From contig CAMBQS010000203.1 in the NCBI GenBank assembly GCA_945870015.1, positions 1-6,444 on the forward strand: a DNA stretch of 6,444 nucleotides, in the 5' to 3' direction. Of this stretch, positions 1 through 6,444 are shown piece after piece (position 1 is the stretch's first letter; each line of letters starts with the position of its first letter). The DNA is from Desulfocicer vacuolatum DSM 3385. GTDB taxonomy: Bacteria > Desulfobacterota > Desulfobacteria > Desulfobacterales > SURF-7. The notes beneath the pieces were generated by a model. It made no database searches. It was not told where the DNA came from and worked only from the letters and a program-made list of their open reading frames with translations. Both the position numbers and the translations under genes were made by a program.

Positions 1-22
1 AAAGGATTCTGCAAATAAAATT

Positions 23-28
23 AGGAGG
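23..28 (+). promoter_or_regulatory. Ribosome binding site of the acyl-CoA dehydrogenase gene
   Basis: AGGAGG lies 5 bases before the ATG at position 34, in an A-rich context. It is a near-perfect Shine-Dalgarno with good spacing and fixes the start of the following gene. The promoter, if there is one directly upstream, is outside the window. Confidence 0.85.
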
Positions 29-33
29 AAAAA

Positions 34-1839
34 ATGGCGGACAAATTTATCAGCATGCGAAATCTGAAATTCCTGTTGTATGATGTTTTTGAGATTGAGG
101 AGTTAACCCGTGCCTCATACTTCAATGAGCACAACCGGAAATCATGTGATCTGATCCTGGATGCCGCCCTGAAGCTGGGCACCAAACTTCTCCACCCTGT
201 TTTTGAAGAGATGGATCGAATCCCCCCTGAGCTGAAAGATGGAACCGTCAAGGTTCATCCGAAGGTAGGAACCATCCTGAAGGAGTTTGGGGAAAACGGT
301 TGGATCTCCGCAAGCTTTCCCTATGAAGGCGGCGGTGACCAGCTTCCCATGATTGTTTATAATGCCTGCAACATGATTTTTTCCGCTTCCAATTACTCCG
401 GCAGTATATATGCAGGGCTGAGCGCCGGTTCGGTGAACCTGATCCTGAGTTTCGGAAACCAGGATTTAAAAACCGCCTTTACGGAAAAAATGATCAGCGG
501 AAAGTGGCAGGGAACCATGGCCCTTACCGAACCCCATGCAGGCAGCTCCCTTGCTGACATCACCACAACCGCTTTTCCCACAGACGCCGGCCATTACCTC
601 CTCCAGGGACAGAAGATTTTTATCTCAGCCGGTGATCACAGCGGCGCTGAAAATGTGGTTCATCTTGTCCTGGCCAAAATTGAAGGCGCCCCAAAAGGTT
701 CCAAAGGGATTTCCCTGTTTGTGGTTCCCAAAAGAAGGATCAAAGCCAATGGCAGTCTGGAACCCAATGATGTGGTGGTTACCCAGATATTCCATAAGCT
801 GGGATACCGGGGCGCTCCGATTACGGAACTCAGTTTCGGAGAAAAAAAGGATTGCCATGCCTACCTGGTAGGAGAACTCCACAAAGGGTTGTCCTACATG
901 TTCCAGATGATGAATGAAGCCAGGATCGGGGTTGGACTGGGTGCTGCATCCATTGCCTCCGCCGCCTACTATGCCGCCTTGGACTATGCCCAAAACCGGC
1001 TTCAGGGAAGAAAGCTTGACAACAAAGACCCGCAGACTCCGCAGATTCCCATTATAGAGCATCCGGATGTCAAACGCATGCTCCTGTTCCAGAGGTCTGT
1101 TGTCGAAGGGGCCATATCCCTTCTTCTTCAGTGCAGCCGGTATGAAGACATGCAGAAAATTTCAGATGAGAAAGACAAGGAAAGATATCATCTTCTCCTG
1201 GATCTGCTGACCCCGGTGGCCAAGACATTTCCGTCTGAAATGGGCATTCTTTCCACAAGTATGGCCATTCAGTGTTTTGGAGGATACGGTTATTGCGAGG
1301 ATTTTCCGGTGGAGCAGCATTTCCGGGACATGCGTATTCATCCGATCCACGAGGGAACCACCGGCATCCAGGCCATGGACCTTCTGGGGCGAAAAGTCAT
1401 CATGAAAAACGGAAAAGCCTTTTTCCTCTATCTGGAAGAGATCCGGAACCTGATCAAACAAGCCGCTCTCTTTCCAGCTCTCCAGCCCCTGTGTGATTGT
1501 TTAGAGAATGCACTCAAAACCCTTGAACAGGTGACCGGTCATCTGACAGCCCTTGCCATGGAAAAAGGAGCGGAGATTTTCCTGGCCGATGCCGCCCTGT
1601 ACTTAGAGATGTTCGGCATCATCACCATCTCCTGGCAATGGCTCCTGCAGGCCGTTGCCATCCAGCAAAACAGCCGGGAAAATACATCCAGGGCAGAGTC
1701 CCAGTTCATAGAAGGAAAGCTCTTCACCTGCCGCTACTATTTTGCTTATGAGTTGCCTAAAATAGAAGCTTTGGCAAAAAGGCTCATGGATAATGATCCC
1801 ATGACCGTATCCATGGACAGCCTGTTTTTTGAGGATTGA
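34..1839 (+). CDS. Acyl-CoA dehydrogenase, long form with C-terminal extension
   Basis: This is a cytoplasmic FAD enzyme that would oxidise an acyl-CoA to the trans-2-enoyl-CoA, passing electrons to electron-transferring flavoprotein (first step of beta-oxidation). At 601 residues it is much longer than classical acyl-CoA dehydrogenases (about 380-400) and matches the FadE5/DmdC-like long type. Visible in order: a short N-terminal segment typical of that type (about 8-60), the helical N domain, the beta-barrel with GTMALTEPHAGSS at 160-172, and the C-terminal helical domain with QCFGGYGY at 413-420 and FRDMRI at 430-435. HEGTTGIQ at 439-446 places the probable catalytic base at Glu440. A further helical extension covers about 470-600. 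The usual Tyr before the catalytic Glu-Gly-Thr is His here. The start is set by AGGAGG at 23-28. No ETF, thiolase or ligase gene is in view, so substrate chain length is unknown; the FadE5/DmdC assignment concerns architecture, not substrate. Confidence 0.95.
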   Translation: MADKFISMRNLKFLLYDVFEIEELTRASYFNEHNRKSCDLILDAALKLGTKLLHPVFEEMDRIPPELKDGTVKVHPKVGTILKEFGENGWISASFPYEGGGDQLPMIVYNACNMIFSASNYSGSIYAGLSAGSVNLILSFGNQDLKTAFTEKMISGKWQGTMALTEPHAGSSLADITTTAFPTDAGHYLLQGQKIFISAGDHSGAENVVHLVLAKIEGAPKGSKGISLFVVPKRRIKANGSLEPNDVVVTQIFHKLGYRGAPITELSFGEKKDCHAYLVGELHKGLSYMFQMMNEARIGVGLGAASIASAAYYAALDYAQNRLQGRKLDNKDPQTPQIPIIEHPDVKRMLLFQRSVVEGAISLLLQCSRYEDMQKISDEKDKERYHLLLDLLTPVAKTFPSEMGILSTSMAIQCFGGYGYCEDFPVEQHFRDMRIHPIHEGTTGIQAMDLLGRKVIMKNGKAFFLYLEEIRNLIKQAALFPALQPLCDCLENALKTLEQVTGHLTALAMEKGAEIFLADAALYLEMFGIITISWQWLLQAVAIQQNSRENTSRAESQFIEGKLFTCRYYFAYELPKIEALAKRLMDNDPMTVSMDSLFFED

Positions 1840-1870
1840 TGAGCTAATTTCAAAACGATAAAAATGCGTC

Positions 1871-1890
1871 ACACCGGTGAAAGCCGGTGT
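1871..1890 (+). terminator. GC-rich hairpin after the acyl-CoA dehydrogenase gene, possible weak terminator
   Basis: ACACCGG at 1871-1877 pairs perfectly with CCGGTGT at 1884-1890. An inner T-G wobble would close a GAAA tetraloop, which is a stable fold. It begins 31 bases after the stop codon. Only three T follow, so it is a poor intrinsic terminator. It could instead protect the mRNA 3' end or simply be a repeat remnant. Confidence 0.4.
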
Positions 1891-1910
1891 TTAGAAAAGA
1901 ACTAAAAATA

Positions 1911-1987
1911 CTGGATAGAGCTACTCTTCACTGCGTGTCCGACTTTCGCTGGAATGAAAACAACAGACTTATGAAACTGGCTCTATG
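1911..1987. repeat. Degenerate extragenic repeat in the gap before the hydrolase
   Basis: TCCGACTTTCGCTGGAATGA at 1938-1957 reads, on the other strand, as TCATTCCAGCGAAAGTCGGA. This closely resembles the dispersed 'TCATTCCGGCGAAAGCCGGA' type of intergenic palindrome known from many proteobacterial genomes (from memory, not searched). The stem has one wobble and one mismatch, so it looks decayed. CTGGAT at 1911-1916 resembles the outer end of the same repeat but is displaced by about 21 bases. A separate 7-base inverted repeat, ATAGAGC at 1915-1921 and GCTCTAT at 1980-1986, encloses the region. No coding potential is seen, and the rest of the 1840-2010 gap shows nothing else firm. Confidence 0.45.
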
Positions 1988-2010
1988 GATAAAAAAAGGT
2001 CATCTTAACA

Positions 2011-3747
2011 GTGAAAAAGAAGAATAAAAAATTTCTGAAAAAAATAAGTTCGCTGCCCCAAAAAGCAGCGCAGGGCATATTGAACGACATCCCCACCCGG
2101 ATTGTGAACAGCAGCTATAATATGTACAGCAACCTGCAAAAAGGGCAGCTCAGCATGGGACTGCCTGTATCCAGTAAGATGCTTGATACCCATCATCAGC
2201 TTCAGAACCGGGCGGCCGCAAAACTGGCGCTGACCCTTTATCATATCTTTATCAAGACAACCGATAAACGGATTCCCCGGAAAATGATCAAACACATTCT
2301 GCTGGAAGAATTGCTTCGCCATCGCCTGGTTCTATCTGAAAATGTGATCATTCTGAACAGAGAGGAGCTTACCCATCTTCTCCTCACCCATTTCAAGATC
2401 AAAGAGATGTACCTGGAACCTGTCCTGACAGAGGCATCGCGCCGGATGATTCTGCGGGAGACCCTTCAGGGAAAACAGCCGCCTGCCTATTTTGAAAGCA
2501 AGATTGATGAAAAAGAAGCCAATGGCCGGGGTGACTATGAAATCGTCTATTACCGTGACTATACGGATGAGGGAAAAGAGATCGGATTTCAACGCCTGGT
2601 AGGCATCGAATCGGTTACCACTGCCGATAACCGGCCGTCGGTTGTTCTGGTGCCGGGCTTTGCCAATAACAGCCGCTGTTATAATCTGAGCAACCGCTAT
2701 TCCATTGCCAAAGACCTTGCAGATATGGGGTACTGGACATACCTGTTCGATCCCCGGGGGGTGGGCATCAATGAAGGAAAATTTGATCCATATTACACCA
2801 TTGACACCCTCATTGACCATGACCTTCCCACGGTGGTCAAATTCATCCACAAACGCAGCAAAGGCAAACCATCTATCCTGATGGGGCACAGCATGGGCGG
2901 AATCATTTCGGAAAATATGGTACTGAACTGGAGCCTCCGAAAAAACCTTCATGATAATAAGTCCCTGGATGAAGCGGCAAAAAAGCAACTGGATAAAATC
3001 CTTCCGAATGAAGAAGATGCAGAATCCAATCTATCCATGGTAAAAGGGATTATCACCCTTGGGTCACCCAAATTTTTCAAAAAAAACTCCCACCTGGTGT
3101 TTCCCTCAGGATTATGGCTCAATCACATAGCGCGCATGTTGCGGCTGCGGTATGTTCCGATTCAGGAAGTGTTCTGGCTCATCACCCAGCCGCCCATCCT
3201 GAAACAGATCAATCGTTTCCTGTTGAATCACAATTTCGGTGACCTGAACTTTCTGGTCAACCCGGCCAACCATGAGGATGACAAGGATTTTGCCCAGCAA
3301 TATCTGGCCAGAGCCATGGAATCCGTTCCCCTTGGCATGGGGTTTCAGATTCTAAAGGCTATTTATAACGGAGAAGGATTCAAGCGCATGGATGCCTCCA
3401 GGCTGAACTATTCGAAGCATGTGGAATCCTTCCCGGCAGATATTCCGGTATTCCATTTCTGGAGCACATCCGACCCGGTTTCAACCCCGAAAAACATAAA
3501 ATACAGCAGGCATTATCCCCACCGTTACAAACGCGTATACCGGATTGAAACTGCCAATGACCTGAAAAAAGTGGAAATCCTTCCTGAAAAAAGTCAGTTG
3601 ATCGACTTTATCGTCGCTGACACCAAACATGTGGATTTTCTGTATGGAAAAATGGCCGAAGAGGTCATCCAGCCGTTGATTATCAGAATCATCAATCAGG
3701 TATGGGGGGAATGGGCCTATGAAAAAAAACCGGCAGATGCCGCTTAA
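2011..3747 (+). CDS. Alpha/beta hydrolase with uncharacterised N-terminal region
   Basis: This is probably an esterase, lipase or acyl-thioesterase; the substrate cannot be read from the sequence. The fold starts near residue 210 with VVLVPGF (211-217, oxyanion region) and continues through DPRGVG (247-252). The nucleophile elbow GHSMGG (292-297) gives Ser294, STSDPVS gives Asp488, and KHVDFLYG gives His540, so the triad is complete. The His segment and the helix after it resemble acid lipases. Roughly 190 residues separate Ser from Asp, leaving room for a large lid. Residues 1-200 begin with a very basic stretch (KKKNKKFLKK), have no signal peptide or clear membrane helix, and match no domain I recognise. 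GTG at 2011 is chosen because an in-frame TAA lies at 1990-1992 and the next ATG is codon 38; the AAAAGG upstream is a weak, distant ribosome site. A polyhydroxyalkanoate-synthase-like enzyme is less likely, since the nucleophile is Ser rather than Cys. Confidence 0.85.
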   Translation: MKKKNKKFLKKISSLPQKAAQGILNDIPTRIVNSSYNMYSNLQKGQLSMGLPVSSKMLDTHHQLQNRAAAKLALTLYHIFIKTTDKRIPRKMIKHILLEELLRHRLVLSENVIILNREELTHLLLTHFKIKEMYLEPVLTEASRRMILRETLQGKQPPAYFESKIDEKEANGRGDYEIVYYRDYTDEGKEIGFQRLVGIESVTTADNRPSVVLVPGFANNSRCYNLSNRYSIAKDLADMGYWTYLFDPRGVGINEGKFDPYYTIDTLIDHDLPTVVKFIHKRSKGKPSILMGHSMGGIISENMVLNWSLRKNLHDNKSLDEAAKKQLDKILPNEEDAESNLSMVKGIITLGSPKFFKKNSHLVFPSGLWLNHIARMLRLRYVPIQEVFWLITQPPILKQINRFLLNHNFGDLNFLVNPANHEDDKDFAQQYLARAMESVPLGMGFQILKAIYNGEGFKRMDASRLNYSKHVESFPADIPVFHFWSTSDPVSTPKNIKYSRHYPHRYKRVYRIETANDLKKVEILPEKSQLIDFIVADTKHVDFLYGKMAEEVIQPLIIRIINQVWGEWAYEKKPADAA

Positions 3748-3768
3748 CCGCAGTTGAAATTCCCAATC

Positions 3769-3774
3769 GAGGTG
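3769..3774 (+). promoter_or_regulatory. Ribosome binding site of the left DEAD-box helicase gene
   Basis: GAGGTG matches six bases of the anti-Shine-Dalgarno complement and lies just before the ATG at 3777. It supports that start. No promoter is evident in the 29 bases after the hydrolase stop, which favours co-transcription with the hydrolase gene. Confidence 0.6.
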
Positions 3775-3776
3775 CC

Positions 3777-5015
3777 ATGAAATTTGATCAATATTATATT
3801 TCGGAAGATATTAAAAAAAATCTTGCCGGACTGGGGTTTAAGAAACCAACGGATATTCAATTTAAATCCATCCCGTCCATACTGAAAGGTGAAGATGTGC
3901 TGGCCATTGCACAGACCGGTACTGGGAAAACCCTTGCATTCGCCATTCCGGTGATCAACAGGATTCACAGTTTTAAAACCAGCAAACGCACGTCAGGCAT
4001 AAAATGCCTTGTGATGGTTCCTACAAGGGAGCTGGCCATGCAGATCAATGAAGTGTTTATCCGGCTTTCCCGTCATACCAAGGTAAAGACCTATGTGGTT
4101 TACGGCGGGGTTGAGCAGGATGCCCAGATCAAAAAATTGCAGGATGGCATTGATATCCTGATCACTACCCCGGGGCGAATGTTTGACCTGATCCACCAGG
4201 GATATATCAATATCAAGGGCATACACACCCTTGTGCTGGATGAGGCAGACCGGATGCTGGATAAGGGATTTATCAAGGATATCCAGTCTGTCAAAAAAAT
4301 GCTTCCGGAAAAACACCAGACTCTTTTCTTCTCCGCCACCATCAACAAAGAGATCAAAAAACTAGCTTACTCCCAGGTAAAAAGCACGGCGATTCGTATC
4401 CAAATCTCTCCGGAAGACCCGGTTTCCAAAAATGTCACCCACTTTGTGATGTTTGTTGAAATGGATGACAAACGGTTTTTCCTGGAACGGTTTATTCAGG
4501 AACACCCGGACAGCAGAATGATTGTTTTTGTCCGGACCCGGGTCCGGGCGGAAAGAGTAGCCAAAGCCATGGAACGGGTGGGAATACCTGCTTTCTCCAT
4601 CCACGGAGAAAAGGATCAGGCGCTGCGAACCCAGGTGATGGAAGAGTTTAAAAAAGGGAAGAGTCAGATCCTGATTGCCACGGATGTGAGCGCCAGGGGA
4701 ATTGATATCCCGGATGTTCATTATGTGATCAACTATGATATACCGGATGAACCTGAAAACTATGTTCACCGGATCGGCAGAACCGGAAGGGGATTCAACA
4801 AAGGCGTGGCCATCTCCTTTTGCAGCAGTGAGGAGAAGGAGAAGCTTGAAACCATTCAGGGGCTATTGAATAAACAGATCGAAGAAATAATGATCAGCAA
4901 AAAGGATTACACCCGAACCATTGACCGCCCACCCGAGGGAGCAAACCCGGAGGATCTCATCCGGGCGCAGGAGGAGTGGGAGAAGACGAAACGGAAAAAG
5001 AAAAAAAAGGTGTAG
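3777..5015 (+). CDS. DEAD-box ATP-dependent RNA helicase (RhlE-like subfamily)
   Basis: This cytoplasmic helicase would unwind short RNA duplexes using ATP, in ribosome assembly, RNA decay or cold adaptation. All core motifs are present: Q motif FKKPTDIQ (21-28), motif I AQTGTGKT (45-52), PTRELA (82-87), TPGR (131-134), DEAD (155-158), SAT (186-188), motif IV region IVFVRTR (249-255), motif V ATDVSARGIDIP (301-312) and motif VI HRIGRTGR (331-338). Only about 75 residues follow motif VI, so there is no large RNA-binding tail domain, just a Lys/Arg-rich end (KRKKKKKV). From memory, the 'FVRTRVRAERVAKAMERVGI' segment and ATDVSARGIDIPDV resemble helicases common in Bacteroidetes more than proteobacterial RhlE, so the specific ortholog name is left blank. 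It lies 29 bases after the hydrolase gene, probably co-transcribed, and faces a second helicase. Its TAG stop falls inside the inverted repeat that follows. Confidence 0.95.
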   Translation: MKFDQYYISEDIKKNLAGLGFKKPTDIQFKSIPSILKGEDVLAIAQTGTGKTLAFAIPVINRIHSFKTSKRTSGIKCLVMVPTRELAMQINEVFIRLSRHTKVKTYVVYGGVEQDAQIKKLQDGIDILITTPGRMFDLIHQGYINIKGIHTLVLDEADRMLDKGFIKDIQSVKKMLPEKHQTLFFSATINKEIKKLAYSQVKSTAIRIQISPEDPVSKNVTHFVMFVEMDDKRFFLERFIQEHPDSRMIVFVRTRVRAERVAKAMERVGIPAFSIHGEKDQALRTQVMEEFKKGKSQILIATDVSARGIDIPDVHYVINYDIPDEPENYVHRIGRTGRGFNKGVAISFCSSEEKEKLETIQGLLNKQIEEIMISKKDYTRTIDRPPEGANPEDLIRAQEEWEKTKRKKKKKV

Positions 5016-5084
5016 GGGCAATCCCTTGTGGTTGCCCACAAGTAATTCGGGTACCCACAAGGGGTACCCCTACGGTTTTTTTTT
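5001..5084. terminator. Two-way intrinsic terminator shared by the convergent helicase genes
   Basis: GTAGGGG (5012-5018) pairs with CCCCTAC (5067-5073). An inner stem GGGTACCC (5049-5056) with GGGTACCC (5062-5069) is an alternative fold with a 5-base loop. Reading plus, the stem is followed after GG by nine T (5076-5084). Reading minus, the complement of A8 (5001-5008) gives eight U after the stem. Both directions therefore have a stem plus U-tract. The A and T tracts are also coding sequence for the lysine tails of the two helicases, so termination signal and gene ends overlap. Confidence 0.7.
5012..5073. repeat. Inverted pair of GTAGGGG-type extragenic repeat units
   Basis: The left unit reads GTAGGGGCAATCCCTTGTGG and continues TTGCCC to 5037; GGGCAA (5016-5021) pairs with TTGCCC (5032-5037). 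The right unit, read on the minus strand from 5073, is GTAGGGGTACCCCTTGTGGG followed by TACCC, which also folds on itself. The two units are imperfect copies in opposite orientation, separated by about 11 bases (ACAAGTAATTC). This is the arrangement of a REP/BIME-like element, and similar 'GTAGGGGCAACCCC' palindromes recur in many environmental bacterial genomes as I recall. No transposase gene is in the window. Copy number in the genome cannot be judged here. Confidence 0.65.
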
Positions 5085-6323
5085 CTTTCGTGGACGCATC
5101 GTTGACAAGCCCGTGGCTTTTTTCTGTTTTTTGGCGGCCTTTTCCCTGATCTCCCGCTTGGCGGCAATAATATCCGGATCATGATTCTGTCTGGGCTGAA
5201 ATCCGGTCAGACGTTTGACCGGAATTTTCTGATTCAGCAGCCGCTCAATTTCAACTAGCAACGACTGCTCCTGATCGCACACCAGCGAAATAGCAACCCC
5301 TTTTTCTCCGGCTCGGCCGGTGCGGCCGATGCGATGCACATAATTTTCAGGAATTTCCGGCAAATCGTAATTCACAACCTGCGGAAGGCTGTGAATGTCC
5401 AGACCCCGTGCCGCCACATCGGTTGCCACTAGAACCCGAACCGACCTGTGCTTGAATTCTTCGAGTGTCCTGTTCCGGATAGACTGGCTCTTACTGCTGT
5501 GGATCGCCGCAGCGGAGATACCATCCTTGAGCAACTGTCCGGTCAGCTTATCCGCGCCATAACGTGTTCTCGTAAATATGATCACTTGCTGCCACTTCTC
5601 CTTCCGGATCAAAGCCGTGAGAAGCTCTCGTTTGCGGAGCTTCTCCACCCGATATACCACCTGGGTCACCCCATCTGCTACCAGATTCAAACGTACTGTT
5701 TCAATCTGCCGGGGGTTGTTCAGCAGCTCGTCGGCCAGACGCTTGATGCTGTCCGGATAGGTTGCAGAAAACAGCAGGGTCTGGTGTTTCGGGGGCATGA
5801 ACGATGCAACCGCAAGGATATCATCCAGAAATCCAAGGTCCAGCATCCGATCCGCCTCGTCCAGCACCAGGATCTTCACCCTGGAAATATCCAGGGTTTT
5901 GCGACCGACGTGATCCAGCAACCGCCCTGGGGTTGCCACCACAATATCCACCCCCCGATTTAACCTTGCAATCTGCGCATGGATATTCAACCCGCCATAA
6001 ATCACCGTTGAACGCAGAGAAACCCGTCGACCAAAATCCTGTATGACTTTCCCCACCTGAGCCGCCAGTTCGCGTGTGGGAACCAGAACCAGAGCACGCG
6101 GCTGCTTCTTTTTTTTCACAGGTTGATCTTGACTCAGTATTTGAATGATGGGCAGGGCAAACGCCGCAGTCTTCCCGGTTCCTGTCTGAGCACCGGCCAG
6201 AATATCATGCCCTTCCAGAATCACCGGAATCGCCCGGGTTTGAATGGGCGTGGGTTCTGTGTACCCCTGATCCGCCACAGCCTTTAGCAGTTCGACCCGG
6301 AGGCCTAGTTTTTCAAAAGACAT
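5070..6323 (-). CDS. rhlE: ATP-dependent RNA helicase RhlE (DEAD-box)
   Basis: The N-terminus, MSFEKLGLRVELLKAVADQG and then YTEPTPIQ, is very close to E. coli RhlE, a cytoplasmic RNA helicase linked to ribosome maturation and RNA turnover. Complete motifs are Q motif YTEPTPIQ (21-28), AQTGTGKT (45-52), PTRELA (82-87), TPGR (131-134), DEAD (155-158), SAT (186-188), IIFTRTR (248-254), ATDVAARGLDI (300-310) and HRIGRTGR (330-337). Motifs Q to III have exactly the residue positions seen in the facing helicase. The 417-residue length fits a short RhlE, with a basic tail ending in RPRKKKKP. A Lys-rich insert (about 69-76) precedes motif Ia. ATG at 6323 is supported by GGAG nine bases upstream. The stop codon lies in the right arm of the GTAGGGG inverted repeat. 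A frame entering from the right stops 6 bases before this start, so the gene may be second in an operon. Confidence 0.95.
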   Translation of the reverse strand: MSFEKLGLRVELLKAVADQGYTEPTPIQTRAIPVILEGHDILAGAQTGTGKTAAFALPIIQILSQDQPVKKKKQPRALVLVPTRELAAQVGKVIQDFGRRVSLRSTVIYGGLNIHAQIARLNRGVDIVVATPGRLLDHVGRKTLDISRVKILVLDEADRMLDLGFLDDILAVASFMPPKHQTLLFSATYPDSIKRLADELLNNPRQIETVRLNLVADGVTQVVYRVEKLRKRELLTALIRKEKWQQVIIFTRTRYGADKLTGQLLKDGISAAAIHSSKSQSIRNRTLEEFKHRSVRVLVATDVAARGLDIHSLPQVVNYDLPEIPENYVHRIGRTGRAGEKGVAISLVCDQEQSLLVEIERLLNQKIPVKRLTGFQPRQNHDPDIIAAKREIREKAAKKQKKATGLSTMRPRKKKKP

Positions 6324-6329
6324 CTTTCA

Positions 6330-6444
6330 TTACTCCATTCTGTTACGCAAACCAAAAATCAACTGTAAGGAGTTGATAACTTCATCCAGTTTTGTACTAC
6401 CAAGCCCAAAAGGTTTCAAACTTGGAGGAGGATCCGCTTTCACT
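6330..6444 (-). CDS. Partial open frame upstream of rhlE, C-terminal end of an unknown protein
   Basis: On the minus strand a frame is open from the window edge to TAA at 6332-6330, giving 37 residues that start VKADPPPSLKPFGLG and end FGLRNRME. I recognise no family. The stop lies 6 bases before the rhlE ATG, and the rhlE Shine-Dalgarno falls in its last codons, a layout typical of translationally coupled genes. A GTG at 6443 could in principle be its start, but more likely the frame continues beyond the edge. It could also be a chance open frame, since the plus strand is also open over the same stretch. Confidence 0.4.
   Translation of the reverse strand, partial: VKADPPPSLKPFGLGSTKLDEVINSLQLIFGLRNRME
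6333..6336 (-). promoter_or_regulatory. Ribosome binding site of rhlE
   Basis: GGAG on the minus strand lies nine bases before the rhlE ATG, inside the last sense codons of the upstream partial frame (ATG GAG TAA). Ribosomes finishing that frame would end on top of this site. A nearby ATG (6330-6328) is out of frame with rhlE. Confidence 0.65.
6358..6377 (-). other. Inverted repeat upstream of rhlE, possible operator or leader hairpin
   Basis: ATCAACT (6358-6364) and AGTTGAT (6371-6377) form a perfect 7-base inverted repeat with a 6-base loop, 35-54 bases upstream of the rhlE ATG. On the minus strand the stem is followed by TTTT and then GG. The stem has only two GC pairs, so it would be a weak terminator. 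It could be a protein-binding site or a 5' leader structure, or it may be chance if the partial frame covering it is a real gene. Confidence 0.25.

Noticed and set aside
625..1062. Open frame of 145 codons on the minus strand inside the acyl-CoA dehydrogenase
   Set aside because: It is antisense to a well-conserved enzyme domain and has no convincing start signal or motif.
1836..1864. Promoter-like pair TTGATG and ATAAAA after the acyl-CoA dehydrogenase stop
   Set aside because: Spacing is near 17 bases but the -10 match is poor and the region is A/T-rich, so chance is a good explanation; transcripts would also run straight into the 1871-1890 hairpin.
2332..2988. Open frame of 218 codons on the minus strand inside the hydrolase gene
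   Set aside because: It is fully antisense to a gene with a complete catalytic triad, and its translation has no recognisable motif.
5448..5963. Open frame of 171 codons on the plus strand inside rhlE
   Set aside because: It lies antisense to the conserved helicase core and its composition is what a shadow frame of that core gives.
6372..6444. Plus-strand frame starting at TTG after AAGGAG, open to the window edge
   Set aside because: The ribosome-site-like AAGGAG abuts the TTG with no spacer, TTG starts are rare, and the frame lies opposite the better-supported minus-strand frame.
1..6444. Search for CRISPR arrays, tRNA or rRNA genes, prophage or defence genes
   Set aside because: No direct-repeat spacing, cloverleaf, rRNA segment, integrase or known defence motif is visible.

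Overview
The window holds four complete protein genes, one likely partial gene at the right edge, and two stretches of repeat-like non-coding DNA. Gene content, base composition and the style of the intergenic repeats suggest a mesophilic Gram-negative bacterium, most likely a fatty-acid-degrading member of the Desulfobacterota (Desulfobacterales-like). That is inference from protein flavour; no rRNA or other marker gene is present.

Left part (1-3747, plus strand). A strong Shine-Dalgarno sits just inside the left edge, followed by a 601-residue acyl-CoA dehydrogenase of the long type with a C-terminal extension. A 171-base gap carries a GC-rich hairpin that may be a weak terminator and a decayed extragenic repeat. 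Next comes a GTG-started 578-residue alpha/beta hydrolase with an intact Ser-Asp-His triad and an unrecognised N-terminal region of about 200 residues. Both enzymes fit fatty acyl or lipid metabolism, but nothing here fixes their substrates.

Right part (3777-6444). Two complete DEAD-box RNA helicases point at each other. The left one (plus strand) starts 29 bases after the hydrolase and may be co-transcribed with it. The right one (minus strand) is a clear RhlE. Both end in lysine-rich tails, and both TAG stop codons lie in the two arms of one inverted repeat (GTAGGGG...CCCCTAC) flanked by an A8 tract and a T9 tract. This looks like a repeat element that doubles as a two-way intrinsic terminator. 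Upstream of rhlE, an open frame enters from the right edge and stops 6 bases before the rhlE start, suggesting translational coupling to an unseen gene.

No phage, CRISPR, toxin-antitoxin or clear defence system is visible. The most notable feature is the shared 3' end of the two helicases; the rest looks like ordinary chromosomal gene content.
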